Shown here: piece after piece, positions 1 to 8,764 of the stretch | Layout of the letters: each line of letters begins with the position of its first letter | Numbering within the stretch: position 1 is the stretch's first letter | From: DMER64 sp964554535 | Lineage (GTDB): Bacteria; Bacteroidota; Bacteroidia; Bacteroidales; UBA932 | Length of the DNA stretch: 37,503 nucleotides | Reading direction: 5' to 3' | Assembly: GCA_964554535.1 (NCBI GenBank) | Contig: CAZKPB010000019.1 | Coordinates: 1-37,503 of the forward strand | Notes under the pieces: generated by a model | What the model saw: the letters and a program-made list of their open reading frames with translations, nothing else | What the model was told of the DNA's origin: nothing | The model's database searches: none | Position numbers and translations under genes: made by a program

Positions 1-92
1 GAAAAGTACAAACAACTTTACGAAAAAAAGTACAAGTTACTCTTGCTTATTACACCCGAGGGGGCGCGGGCGTAAAGAATTAACAGCCCTCC

Positions 93-1067
93 TCACTCAA
101 ACGGATACCTGACCCCCATCCGTCCCCGCATCAGATCCATCACCCCCAAAACCTGCGCACTCTGCTCCAGCGGCATATCCGGATTCTGAGTCAGGTGCCG
201 CTCCAGACAATGAATCACCGAGCGGACCTCGTAATAATACCCAAAACCGGGAGAGGAGTCAAGAAAGGCCTCCTCGTGGTCACCAATCTTCAGCACCGCC
301 TTCTTTGTCTTGTTAAAATCGTCAATCACAATGCGGCCCTTGGAACCGACCAGAATGGCCTTGTTCTCATAGAGCTCCGTACTGCCGGCGGCGTATTGTC
401 CCCAAACGCCATTGCGGTAGCGAACCTGCATAAGGTCGGTCAGGTCAACGCCGCTGTCGTGCAAAGAAGCCATAACCTGGAAATCGGCCACTTCCGACTG
501 CGCAAACCATTGGCCCAGATGCAGCGGGTAGATGCCCAGATCCAGCAGGGCACCGGCAGCCAGGGCGGGATTGACAATGCGCCTTTCCGGAGAAAGGTCC
601 AGACAAAAGCCGAGGCTTGCCTGAACCAGACGCAAGTCACCAATCCGGCCCGAGGCAACCCACTCTTTGGCCTTGAGGATGGCCGGGAGGAAAACGGTCC
701 ACATAGCCTCCATAAAGAAGAGGCCTCGCCGGCCGGCCTCGGCCCGGGCCGTTTCAAACTGCACAAGGTTTACCGTGGCGGGTTTCTCGCACAACACGTG
801 CTTGCCGTGTTCCAGGCACAGCAGAATGTGTTCCAGGTGAAAGTTGTGAGTGGTGGCTATATAGATGACATCCACCTCCTTGTCTTCCACCAGCTCCACG
901 TAGCTGCCGTAAGATCTCTCTATGTGGTATTGTGTGGCAAAGTCCGCCGCCCGATCTGCCGACCGCGCCGCCACGGCCACTATTTTGGAATCCTCATTGA
1001 CAAAACGGAAGTCCGATGCAAATTTACCGGCAATATGTCCGGCTCCCAAAATACCCCATTTGATCAT
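93..1067 (-). CDS. Gfo/Idh/MocA family NAD(P)-dependent oxidoreductase
   Basis: This 324-residue protein has the two-domain build of Gfo/Idh/MocA dehydrogenases, cytosolic enzymes that oxidise or reduce sugars, polyols or related alcohols with NAD(P). The N-terminal Rossmann fold opens with the dinucleotide motif GILGAGHIAGKF (residues 5-16). The family signature CEKP lies at residues 93-96, with Lys95 as the expected catalytic lysine. The stretch LLDLGIYPLHL in the C-terminal half matches the DLGxYP motif of the dihydrodiol dehydrogenase / 1,5-anhydrofructose reductase-like branch and supplies a candidate active-site Asp and His. No signal peptide is seen. It starts 21 bases after the stop of the upstream M28 peptidase gene and probably shares its transcript. 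The substrate cannot be told from sequence. The family call is firm. Confidence 0.92.
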   Translation of the reverse strand: MIKWGILGAGHIAGKFASDFRFVNEDSKIVAVAARSADRAADFATQYHIERSYGSYVELVEDKEVDVIYIATTHNFHLEHILLCLEHGKHVLCEKPATVNLVQFETARAEAGRRGLFFMEAMWTVFLPAILKAKEWVASGRIGDLRLVQASLGFCLDLSPERRIVNPALAAGALLDLGIYPLHLGQWFAQSEVADFQVMASLHDSGVDLTDLMQVRYRNGVWGQYAAGSTELYENKAILVGSKGRIVIDDFNKTKKAVLKIGDHEEAFLDSSPGFGYYYEVRSVIHCLERHLTQNPDMPLEQSAQVLGVMDLMRGRMGVRYPFE

Positions 1068-1088
1068 AGCGTTGAGGTGTAAAGTGTG

Positions 1089-2345
1089 TTATTGTGCGTC
1101 CAGTTGTTCCAGAAACAGGGCCACCCCAAGGGCACATTCCGCCACCCGTTGGTAATTCACAATGGACAGATTATCTTTGGGTGTATGCGTAAGTTCCTGA
1201 TTTTCCATATTTTCTATGAGCCATTGCGAACTGACGGCCAGGGCAGGGCAGCCCTGTTGCAGAAATACACTGTGGTCGCCCTGATACCAGGGAAGTCCTT
1301 CCACCAGGCAGGGCATCCGGGCAATCACTTGTTGCAGTACGGCCTGCTGTGCTTCCGGCAGTTCCATCCCGGAAAAGCAGGTAAGTCCCTCCCGGTATCC
1401 GACTCCGTCAATGTTAATATTCAAAAGAACGGAGTCAAACCGGCCCTCGTTTTGCTCTATATACCGCACCTGTCCCGGGGCCCCGTAATAGTCTTCTCCG
1501 TTAAAAAAGACCAGTTCCACCGGACGGCGCAGGGAGCGGCCTTCCAGCCATTGGGCCAGCAAGAGCAGTACGGCCACCCCGGTGCCATTGTCAATGGCCC
1601 CCGGTGTCCCGTTTTTGCTATCCACATGGGCCGAGACCACCACGCGTTGGGCCCGTTCACCGCCTGTCCTTTCGGCCGAGGCACTTGCGGGCCGCAGTGC
1701 CGTCACCTGACAGGCGGTCTCGGCCGTCCGAACGGCCCGCGAGGTCAGTGTGGCAGTCTGTCCGGCCAGAGCAAGCAGCCTTTCTCCTTCAGTGTCTTTC
1801 ATATAGACCGAGGGAATATCAAAGTCGCCGTCTTCAAACAGAGGGAAAGGGTAGACGCCGCCGGCGGTGGCCGCATTGCGCTCGGTGGCGCAAACCAGGG
1901 CCCTGGGGCGGCCTTTTTCCAGGAGCGAGACAAGGTGTTGGTGTTCCTCGGGATTCCAGAACGGGAAATTTTTGGGAGCTATTTGCTGCGAGGCTATATT
2001 GCCGTAGAGAAGCACTATTTTGTCCTGTATGGGGGTCTCTTCCAATTGGGCCACCGTATGTATGGGGACAATTTCCCCTACGGCCCGGCAGCCCAAAGAG
2101 TATTGGGAGGAAAAGACCTCAAACGACTGTCCGTTACAGGTAAGTGAGGCACCGTCGGTGTGCCAGCCTATGACGGACAGACCGGTAGATTGGATGGGCC
2201 AGCCGTATTCCTGCAGTATTTGCTCAATATAGTCGGTGGCTTTGCGGTTAGCGGCACTTCCCACGGGGCGCTCCCCAATCCGGGAACACAATACCTCCAG
2301 GTGTGCTTGCGCTTTTTGAGTTAAAGTCTGTTTATCTATATTCAT
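1089..2345 (-). CDS. M28 family zinc metallopeptidase (aminopeptidase-like)
   Basis: This 418-residue protein has the metal-binding pattern of the M28 di-zinc exopeptidases, which remove N-terminal residues from peptides. The ligand-bearing segments appear in order: SAHVDS (His, Asp), GAIDNGTG (bridging Asp), FFNGEDYYG (general-base Glu followed by Asp where many relatives have Glu), NINIDGVG (Asp) and GDHSVF (His). The start was placed at the ATG at 2345. The frame stays open upstream to 2417, but that extension reads through the promoter octamer at 2364-2371 and half of the terminator hairpin at 2383-2421, so it is an artefact. Without it no signal peptide is evident and a cytosolic location is likely. 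A glutaminyl-cyclase-like role is possible, because that family shares the fold. The oxidoreductase gene follows after 21 bases. Confidence 0.88.
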   Translation of the reverse strand: MNIDKQTLTQKAQAHLEVLCSRIGERPVGSAANRKATDYIEQILQEYGWPIQSTGLSVIGWHTDGASLTCNGQSFEVFSSQYSLGCRAVGEIVPIHTVAQLEETPIQDKIVLLYGNIASQQIAPKNFPFWNPEEHQHLVSLLEKGRPRALVCATERNAATAGGVYPFPLFEDGDFDIPSVYMKDTEGERLLALAGQTATLTSRAVRTAETACQVTALRPASASAERTGGERAQRVVVSAHVDSKNGTPGAIDNGTGVAVLLLLAQWLEGRSLRRPVELVFFNGEDYYGAPGQVRYIEQNEGRFDSVLLNINIDGVGYREGLTCFSGMELPEAQQAVLQQVIARMPCLVEGLPWYQGDHSVFLQQGCPALAVSSQWLIENMENQELTHTPKDNLSIVNYQRVAECALGVALFLEQLDAQ

Positions 2346-2363
2346 GGTAATTTTTAAGGCATA

Positions 2364-2371
2364 CAAAGATA
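2364..2371 (-). promoter_or_regulatory. Bacteroidota -7 element upstream of the M28 peptidase
   Basis: The minus strand reads TATCTTTG, matching TAnnTTTG, 18 bases before the chosen ATG at 2345. It implies a very short leader. No clear TTTG -33 box is present at the usual spacing. It lies just beyond the terminator hairpin, as expected for the start of a new transcript. Confidence 0.55.
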
Positions 2372-2382
2372 GTGAAAAGGCG

Positions 2383-2421
2383 AAAAATGCCCATCCGATT
2401 ACAGGTCGGATGGGCATTTTT
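2383..2421 (-). terminator. Perfect 16-bp terminator hairpin after the GH9 gene
   Basis: Positions 2383-2398 and 2406-2421 are exact reverse complements (16 bp) around a 7-base loop. The arms end in A5/T5, so an RNA of either strand would end in a U-run. On the minus strand it lies 23 bases after the GH9 stop and before the M28 promoter, so it most likely ends the GH9 transcript. Confidence 0.85.
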
Positions 2422-2444
2422 GGATTACTTTCCCTCGAGGTTCT

Positions 2445-5045
2445 TTACTTGTTCATCGTTTTTGCCACTTCATCGCAGGCAAGGTTGAGCATAACATAGT
2501 TTGCCACCGAATTGATGCAACATTCATTCTCGCCCCAGAGGAACGGATAATCGTCCTTGTTCTCCATAAAGTCCGGATTCCTGAGCAAAAGACCGGGGAC
2601 AATGCCGCCGGGAATGGTGGCGTAATCGGCGCGATTGTTGCCGTAAGCCACCTTCTTGGTCTGTACGCCGACGTCGGTGATGAACGATAGATTATTATAA
2701 GGATGACAGCCGTAGATGTAATTCAGACCGCGGAGAATCAGTTCGGGATCCACAAGCTCCGGGTATTTCTGCCAGATAAGATACGCATTGAAGGCGGTGC
2801 TTATGACCTGGTTGTTTCCACCCCAGCCGCTACCGGTGATTTGTGCATCGTAAGGATTGTCGCTGCCCATCTTCTTCAGACTCTCAATATATTCAGGAAT
2901 AGAGGCATCGACTGCCTGCTGCGTCTTTTTGTCCAGCAAGTCGTATACACGCAGCACGGAAGAGAGGCTCATGATACGCACAAAGGCACTGCCGTTGCGC
3001 GCACCTTCCACCACACTTTGAGGATTAATCTGCTTGAGGACCAGTGGCATAAAGATATCTTTATATTTTTGGTCACCCGTGGCATAGTATAGTTCTATAG
3101 CCCCGCGCATCTTGTAGTCACTGCCACCTCTGAACCGGGCCGCCGCGTTGTTGGCAGGCTGCGCCTCTGTTTCCGGCTCGGTAGCCACATATTTATCCCA
3201 CAGCATAATGGCATTCTTAAGCGACCGGGCCGCCTCTTCCGGGAAATAATCCTTCAGCGCGGTGTAGGCAGAAGCCAGGCCCACAATGGAGTTCATTACC
3301 CCCGACCCTGAAGGACGGCGGGTCATAACGATCCGGTCGTCGTAAGTGCCGCTGCGTTTGCCGTCAGCGGAAACTTCGTAAGGTTTGAGGCTGGGATCGT
3401 AAATCAGACCGTCCGTGAGGGTGAGGGCATCGCCCAGGTGATGGTACTGATGCATCTGGGGCTGTCCAATATTGCCCGAAACAAAGCCGAGCGCTTCAAT
3501 TTGCGCGTTCATGTTAAGCGTACCGTGCATGATTTGCTGTACCACATCGGGCACCCCGTCCGGACGGTGAATGTCGGCATATTTGGTCACTTCGTCAATG
3601 TAAGTCATATCGCGTTGGGGCTGGAACATGCGCCAGAGCGTGGCAAGGTCAACGGTGGTCGTCACCACGGAGTTCTGCTGGATATCAAAGTCGCCTGCAT
3701 CATACCATCCGCCGACCGCCAGGCCGGGTACGTGTTCCAGAGGTTTGAAGGGTGTGAAATTCTCGGCTCCCTGAGTATATCCGTCGTGGATCCTGATGTT
3801 TGCCGGAGCCATGATGGCATCGTCCATATTGGCACGACCGTGCCAGATACGATACCCCTCGTTCACCTCCATATGGTCCATATTCACCACCAGCGAGATA
3901 TCCATGGAGGCATGCCATTTATCACTGTAAACATTCTTGTCAATGGGGAATGCGTTGGTCTGTACCCCTTTATATTCAATTACATAAAGGCCCGGCTGGC
4001 GCACTTCACTGAAGTCTATTTGTGCATAGTTATAGCGGTTGTTGAACACGCCCCAATTTTGAACTTTTGCTTCCAAAGCCACGCTTTGGCTGCCGTCGGC
4101 ATTGATACGCAGAATCCTGGCAGTGGAAGCCACCTTGTCGTTCTTATCCAGCTCCACTACAGACACTTTTTTCTGTGCAGGTGTGTAGCCGACCTGGGAG
4201 AAACCGATGTTCGGCTTGCGAATCCATTCAGCGTCGCATTTGGGTTCCACATACCATTCCAGCACCATGCCGGTTTTACCGGCGGGGAGTAGCGACCGGA
4301 CCACAAAAGTGCCGTTTTGTGCAAGAAGTCTTCCGTCAAACAGATTGACATCCCGGTCGGAGGTGATGCTCACGCAAAGGTTGTCGTCTTCCGGTGCAAG
4401 CACTATCTGTTTGCCTGTGGAAAGCGCTATGGGTACAAGAAACTCGCCTTTTCCACGGTCGTCAAAAGTCGTTTCACCAAAGTATTGCGGTATTTTTTCC
4501 GAAACAGGACGGACTTCTGTGTCATGCTGCGGATATTTAGGCAAAATGCGAGCCGCTCCATCTACCAGATAGTTCTTGCCGAAATAGGAAGCCGGGAAGA
4601 ACTCCAGATTCATGCCGGCTTTACCCACAAGCTCTTCAGGTACGGGCTTGTCCAGGTAAACCTGCATCAGTGCCCCTTTGTCTTTAGGAGTGACACGGAT
4701 TTTTGAAACAAAATCATAATCCTTGTAAGTCAGTTCCACCTCAATGAAATTCCCTTCGCGGCTGACCGTACGGTTTGTCATGGTGCCATAAATGTCCCAT
4801 TGTTCGGGAGTGTTCATCAGACGGACTCCTCCGCCCGTGCTGATTCTTTCCCCTCTTTGGATAATCTCTATTCCCGCAAGTTTTTCATCGCAGAATCCGC
4901 CGGTGTAGGCGTTGCTGTAAACGAGAATGTTTACCCCGGTTTCTTCAAAATATTCCAGGTTATTTAGTTTCAACGTCTGTGCGTATGAAACGGTTGTAAA
5001 AAATGTGGCTACAAGGAGTAGCGCAGACTTGATGATTTTTTTCAT
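2445..5045 (-). CDS. Exported glycoside hydrolase family 9 protein (endoglucanase-like)
   Basis: The 866-residue product starts with a signal peptide (MKKIIKSALLLVATFF, then a YAQ cleavage site near residue 22). Residues of about 25-270 form a beta-rich region I do not recognise. A CelD_N-type Ig-like domain follows (about 275-370, starting near IGFSQVGYTP and ending in LYVIEYKG). The GH9 (alpha/alpha)6 barrel then runs to the C terminus. It holds the GH9 signature GGWYDAGDFDI near residue 448, with two catalytic-site Asp, and a C-terminal WGENECCINS segment near residue 840 that aligns with the proton-donor Glu region. GH9 enzymes hydrolyse beta-1,4-glucans such as cellulose or xyloglucan. 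Some relatives act on other beta-glucans or on glucosamine polymers. It is a single gene with its own promoter and terminator and is not next to SusC/SusD genes. Confidence 0.9.
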   Translation of the reverse strand: MKKIIKSALLLVATFFTTVSYAQTLKLNNLEYFEETGVNILVYSNAYTGGFCDEKLAGIEIIQRGERISTGGGVRLMNTPEQWDIYGTMTNRTVSREGNFIEVELTYKDYDFVSKIRVTPKDKGALMQVYLDKPVPEELVGKAGMNLEFFPASYFGKNYLVDGAARILPKYPQHDTEVRPVSEKIPQYFGETTFDDRGKGEFLVPIALSTGKQIVLAPEDDNLCVSITSDRDVNLFDGRLLAQNGTFVVRSLLPAGKTGMVLEWYVEPKCDAEWIRKPNIGFSQVGYTPAQKKVSVVELDKNDKVASTARILRINADGSQSVALEAKVQNWGVFNNRYNYAQIDFSEVRQPGLYVIEYKGVQTNAFPIDKNVYSDKWHASMDISLVVNMDHMEVNEGYRIWHGRANMDDAIMAPANIRIHDGYTQGAENFTPFKPLEHVPGLAVGGWYDAGDFDIQQNSVVTTTVDLATLWRMFQPQRDMTYIDEVTKYADIHRPDGVPDVVQQIMHGTLNMNAQIEALGFVSGNIGQPQMHQYHHLGDALTLTDGLIYDPSLKPYEVSADGKRSGTYDDRIVMTRRPSGSGVMNSIVGLASAYTALKDYFPEEAARSLKNAIMLWDKYVATEPETEAQPANNAAARFRGGSDYKMRGAIELYYATGDQKYKDIFMPLVLKQINPQSVVEGARNGSAFVRIMSLSSVLRVYDLLDKKTQQAVDASIPEYIESLKKMGSDNPYDAQITGSGWGGNNQVISTAFNAYLIWQKYPELVDPELILRGLNYIYGCHPYNNLSFITDVGVQTKKVAYGNNRADYATIPGGIVPGLLLRNPDFMENKDDYPFLWGENECCINSVANYVMLNLACDEVAKTMNK

Positions 5046-5086
5046 TTCTTCTATCAGGTTATTAAAAGATGCTGTTTAGTAAAAAA

Positions 5087-5094
5087 CAAAGATA
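5087..5094 (-). promoter_or_regulatory. Bacteroidota -7 element upstream of the GH9 gene
   Basis: The minus strand reads TATCTTTG, 41 bases before the GH9 ATG. This gives a leader of about 35 bases. No good -33 TTTG was found at the expected distance. Confidence 0.6.
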
Positions 5095-5193
5095 GGTCAT
5101 TCCGCCAGGATTCACTTTAACATTTAATGCATTCTTTTTAACCCATGACGCTTTTTGTGGGTCATAATAGCTGCTGCCGGATTATTTTTTCCT

Positions 5194-5201
5194 TACATTT
5201 G
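5194..5201 (+). promoter_or_regulatory. Bacteroidota -7 element upstream of the Ehr-type operon
   Basis: TACATTTG matches TAnnTTTG and lies 27 bases before the ATG of the first operon gene. It faces away from the GH9 promoter across a divergent intergenic region of about 180 bases. A TTTTTG at 5152-5157 is too far upstream to be a standard -33 box. Confidence 0.55.
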
Positions 5202-5228
5202 CGCCTTAAAATTTTTAGAAGGGATAAA

Positions 5229-7205
5229 ATGAATCTGATTCTATTGTCATTTAGCCTGATTATCATCACGTTAGTTGTACTGGAGTTCACAAGGAGCCTG
5301 CGTCTGAAAGCCGTGCTTGCCGTGGCTTCCGTGACAGTAGCTTCCGTAGTGATAGCCGTGGCCGCCATAAGAGCCCTGCTTGGACCCCCTATGGAACTGA
5401 CCTTTTACGGGGGAGCCCTCTTTGGCCCCGTCCGTCTGAGCGTGGACGCCCTCTCGGCCTGGTTCATGCTCATCATTGGACTGGTGTTTACCACCGGGGC
5501 TTTCTACGGCGTAGACTACCTCAAGCACTACACCGCCCGCAAAACAGAGCTGAGACTGCACGCCGCCGCTTACCTTATCACCTTTGCGGCCATGATGGCC
5601 CTCTGCCTCCTCCGCAACAGCCTGGCCTTCCTGGTGGCCTGGGAAGTGATGGCCCTGGGCTCCTTTGTACTCATCATCTTTGAAAGCTGGAAAGACGAAA
5701 CCCTGAAGGCCGGAATCAACTTCTTTGTACAATCCCATATATCGGTAGTGCTGCTTACCGTAGGATTTCTTATAATAGCTTCCAAAACAGGCTCTTACGA
5801 CTTCAGCACCATAAAGGATTACTGCCAGAACCATAACGGCACGGGAGCCTTTGTCCTGCTCTTTCTGGGCTTTGCCGTCAAAGCCGGCTTTGTGCCCTTC
5901 CACACCTGGCTGCCGTTGGCCCATCCGGCCGCCCCGGCCCACATATCGGGCGTAATGTCCGGCGTAATCATTAAAATAGGAATCTACGGCATATTCAGAA
6001 TAATCACCCTGTTCACCATAGACTATGAACGGATGGGCTACCTGATCCTTGCCCTGTCGGCCCTCAGTGGGCTCTACGGCGTAATGCTGGCCATTGTCCA
6101 ACACAACCTCAAAAAACTGTTGGCCTACCACAGCATAGAAAACATAGGCATCATAGGAATGGGCATAGGAGCCGGGTGCCTTGGCCTGGGACTGCACCAC
6201 ACCCTCCTGGCAGCCATTGGATTCTCCGGAGCCCTGTTGCACACCCTCAACCACGCCCTCTTCAAATCCACTCTGTTCTATGCTGCCGGCAACATCTACC
6301 ACGCTACCGGTACCCTGGACGTGGAACAACTGGGCGGCCTGGCCAAAAAACTTCCGCAGACGGCGTTCCTGTTCCTGCTGGCTTCCGTGGCCATTTGCGG
6401 CCTTCCTCCCCTCAACGGGTTTGCCTCGGAATACCTGATATACCTGGGACTTTTTGACTGGCTGGAAGTGGCGCCGCATATGGGGTCGGTAGGGGCGGCC
6501 TTTGCCATTCTGGCCCTGGTGATGATAGGTGGACTGGCCATACTCTGCTTTACCAAAGCGTTTGGCATTGTATTCCTTGGCACGGCGCGCACCCCACTCC
6601 CTGCCATGAAAGAATTCGGCAAAATGCGTACGGTCCCTATGGCCCTCCTGGCCGGAGTAATGCTCTCTATAGGCGTGACCCCTCAAATCTACACCTCGCT
6701 GATAGATAATATATTGACAAACTTTGGCATTCCCTCAGTCACTTCCACTGTGACTCCCGTCATATCCCACATAGGCCAATCCGCCCTTATCCTGATAGCC
6801 GTAGTAGGAGTGCTCTACCTGCTCAGATGGCTTGCCACACGCAAAAAAGAAGTGACCGCGGGCGAAACCTGGGGCTGCGGCTACACTGCCGGCACCCCCA
6901 GAATCCAATACACCGCCACCTCGTTTGTCAAAACCTACACCGAACTGTTTCTGGGAATACTTGGAAGCAAACGCAAGGTCCTTGCCCAGGCCGACGCAGC
7001 CACCCATACGGCCGAGGCCCGGGCGCCCGAAGCCCCTGCCTTCTACGACAAGCTGGAGCGCCACCTGATAGACCGCCCCTTGAGCGCCTACCACCGCCTG
7101 ATGAGCCACATCCTCTTCTTGCAGAACGGCAAACTGCAATTATACATCCTGTACGGCATCTTCTTTATCCTTATCACCCTTGTGTTGACCTTCTTACTAT
7201 CGTAA
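5229..7205 (+). CDS. HyfB/NuoL-like proton-translocating membrane subunit (Ehr-type complex)
   Basis: This 658-residue polytopic membrane protein belongs to the Mrp antiporter / complex I proton-channel family and is closest in form to hydrogenase-4 subunit HyfB. The residues expected in the proton path are present: the Glu in LVAWEVMALGS, the Lys in FAVKAGFVPFHTWLP (followed by AHPAAPAHISGVMSG), the HNLKKLLAYHSIENIG helix, and the Lys in HALFKSTLFY. A soluble loop (about 555-625) precedes a final membrane helix. The start is the ATG at 5229. An upstream in-frame extension to 5145 would cover the promoter octamer at 5194-5201. The next gene starts two bases after the stop, so translation is probably coupled. 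The subunit is expected to pump H+ or Na+. Which electron transfer would drive it is unclear (see the large and small subunits). Confidence 0.9.
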   Translation: MNLILLSFSLIIITLVVLEFTRSLRLKAVLAVASVTVASVVIAVAAIRALLGPPMELTFYGGALFGPVRLSVDALSAWFMLIIGLVFTTGAFYGVDYLKHYTARKTELRLHAAAYLITFAAMMALCLLRNSLAFLVAWEVMALGSFVLIIFESWKDETLKAGINFFVQSHISVVLLTVGFLIIASKTGSYDFSTIKDYCQNHNGTGAFVLLFLGFAVKAGFVPFHTWLPLAHPAAPAHISGVMSGVIIKIGIYGIFRIITLFTIDYERMGYLILALSALSGLYGVMLAIVQHNLKKLLAYHSIENIGIIGMGIGAGCLGLGLHHTLLAAIGFSGALLHTLNHALFKSTLFYAAGNIYHATGTLDVEQLGGLAKKLPQTAFLFLLASVAICGLPPLNGFASEYLIYLGLFDWLEVAPHMGSVGAAFAILALVMIGGLAILCFTKAFGIVFLGTARTPLPAMKEFGKMRTVPMALLAGVMLSIGVTPQIYTSLIDNILTNFGIPSVTSTVTPVISHIGQSALILIAVVGVLYLLRWLATRKKEVTAGETWGCGYTAGTPRIQYTATSFVKTYTELFLGILGSKRKVLAQADAATHTAEARAPEAPAFYDKLERHLIDRPLSAYHRLMSHILFLQNGKLQLYILYGIFFILITLVLTFLLS

Positions 7206-7207
7206 CT

Positions 7208-8113
7208 ATGCTGAGTTTTGTATTAATTCTGGCGGCCTCACTCTTCTTCACCGGTATTGTGAACCGCACCAAGAGCCTCTGCTGCGGAAGAAAAGGGCCC
7301 GGCGTAATGCAGCCCCTGTTTGACGTCGTCCGCCTGTTTGGCAAGGGCGCCGTCTACAGCCCTACCACGGGTTGGGTCTTCAAATGCGCCCCCCTGGTCT
7401 ATTTTGCCTCGGTAGCCGTGGCCGTATGTCTGGTGCCGTTTGGAAAAAACGGCGGCCTGCTTTCCTTTGAGGGCGACTTTATCCTTTTTGCCTACGTCCT
7501 CTCTCTGGGCAAGTTCTTCAGCATCATAGGCGCGCTGGATACGGGTTCCTCTTTTGAAGGAATGGGCGCCTCACGCGAGGCCCTCTATTCTATGTTGGCC
7601 GAGCCGGCTTTCTTTATGATTATGGGCTCGTTGGCCCTTACCACGGGGCACACCTCTTTTGCAGACATTTTTGCCTCGTTGCATCTGGGCGACCCCACCG
7701 GTTACGCCCTGGCGGCCCTGGCCGCATTTGTCCTCCTGCTGCTGGCTATGATAGAAAACAGCCGGATGCCCATTGACGATCCCAAGACCCACCTGGAACT
7801 GACCATGGTGCATGAGGTAATGATTCTGGACAACAGCGGCTTTGACCTGGGACTGATTCTTTCTGCCGGCTACCTGAAGTTTGCCATGTATACCGCGCTG
7901 ATTGTGAATCTGTTTATAGGCACCATCCCCACTTACTTTGCCATTCCCTCGTTTTTTGGAATACAATTTCTGGCGGCCGTGATTGTAGGCATTGCCGAGT
8001 CGTTTATAGCCCGGTTCCGTATGAACCACAACGCTCAGTTTATTTTTGCCCTGACCAGCGTGTCGCTGCTGATTCTCTTTGGCGTGCTGCTGCAATCCGG
8101 GAATTTCAGTTAA
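7208..8113 (+). CDS. HyfC/NuoH-like membrane subunit (Ehr-type complex)
   Basis: This 301-residue protein of about eight membrane helices is homologous to HyfC/HycD and complex I subunit NuoH. NuoH anchors the hydrophilic arm and carries the charged path between the redox arm and the pumps. The acidic loop is very well kept: MIENSRMPIDDPKTHLEL runs directly into TMVHEVMILDNSG, holding the Glu/Asp cluster and the HLELTMVHE motif diagnostic of the family. The ATG at 7208, two bases after the previous stop, fits the family N terminus (MLSFVLILAASLFF). The frame is open further upstream only as out-of-phase overlap with the preceding gene. Strong conservation here, while the electron-transfer subunits are degenerate, suggests that the coupling role is under selection. 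Confidence 0.9.
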   Translation: MLSFVLILAASLFFTGIVNRTKSLCCGRKGPGVMQPLFDVVRLFGKGAVYSPTTGWVFKCAPLVYFASVAVAVCLVPFGKNGGLLSFEGDFILFAYVLSLGKFFSIIGALDTGSSFEGMGASREALYSMLAEPAFFMIMGSLALTTGHTSFADIFASLHLGDPTGYALAALAAFVLLLLAMIENSRMPIDDPKTHLELTMVHEVMILDNSGFDLGLILSAGYLKFAMYTALIVNLFIGTIPTYFAIPSFFGIQFLAAVIVGIAESFIARFRMNHNAQFIFALTSVSLLILFGVLLQSGNFS

Positions 8114-8133
8114 CAAGGAAAGACCTTTTGATT

Positions 8134-8763
8134 ATGAAAGACACGCTGTTAATTATATTTCTTATCACCCTCTTCTATATGTCCATTGCCAATAGAATGA
8201 GGGGCTATGTGAAAATTCTGGCGGTCCAGGGCGTCCTGATGTTTTTTGTGGCGTTGCTGCAACTGAAAGAAGTCAACGCCTTTAACCTGGCCTGGATTCT
8301 GATAGAAACCATAGTGTTCAAGTCAATGGGGGTGCCGTACTTTTTGTTCTACCTCATCAAACGCAACAACATCACCCGCGAGGCAGAGCCTTTTCTGTCT
8401 TCCTTTGCTTCACTGCTCATCACCACAGCTATAGTGCTGGTCACCATCTTGCTGGCCGGAGCTATAAACGAGGCCTACCTGGACAAACTCTTCTTTGTAG
8501 TGGCCCTGTCCACCATCTTCTTTGGTCTGTATTTCATTGTTTCACGCCGCAAACTGCTCTCTCTTGTAATGGGCTACATTGTCATTGAAAACGGAGTGTT
8601 TGTGTTGTCCCTGGCCGTGGGAAATCATATGCCGCTGCTGGTGAACCTGGGCGTGCTGCTGGATATTTTTGCCAGCGTGCTGATTTTGGGCATTTTTGTC
8701 AAAAAGATTGGCGATGTGTTTAAAGACACGGATGTGGAACTGCTTACCGAATTGAAAGACTGA
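8134..8763 (+). CDS. HyfE/NuoK-like membrane subunit (Ehr-type complex)
   Basis: The 209-residue product is almost entirely membrane helices, about seven. It resembles hydrogenase-4 component E, whose C-terminal part is related to NuoK; GYIVIENGVFVLSL carries the membrane Glu typical of NuoK-like helices. A basic loop (FVSRRKLLS) and an acidic tail (DVFKDTDVELLTELKD) lie on the probable cytoplasmic side. I chose the ATG at 8134 over a TTG at 8128 because a purine-rich AAGGAAAG lies 11 bases upstream and homologues start close to the first helix. It is the third gene of the operon, one base ahead of the next. Confidence 0.85.
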   Translation: MKDTLLIIFLITLFYMSIANRMRGYVKILAVQGVLMFFVALLQLKEVNAFNLAWILIETIVFKSMGVPYFLFYLIKRNNITREAEPFLSSFASLLITTAIVLVTILLAGAINEAYLDKLFFVVALSTIFFGLYFIVSRRKLLSLVMGYIVIENGVFVLSLAVGNHMPLLVNLGVLLDIFASVLILGIFVKKIGDVFKDTDVELLTELKD

Positions 8764-8764
8764 T

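Noticed and set aside
1..92. Direct repeat AAAAGTACAA at 2-11 and 26-35
   Set aside because: It is too short and isolated at the window edge to interpret.
195..1082. Long open frame antisense to the Gfo/Idh/MocA gene
   Set aside because: It mirrors the real gene, shows no protein family motif, and lies on the strand opposite a well-supported CDS.
2346..2417. N-terminal extension of the M28 peptidase that looks like a signal peptide
   Set aside because: The hydrophobic stretch is produced by reading through the promoter octamer and the terminator hairpin; the ATG at 2345 is the better start.
5271..6686. 471-codon open frame antisense to the HyfB-like gene
   Set aside because: Its composition (rich in Gly, Gln, His, Tyr, Arg) is the typical shadow of a membrane-protein gene; no motifs.
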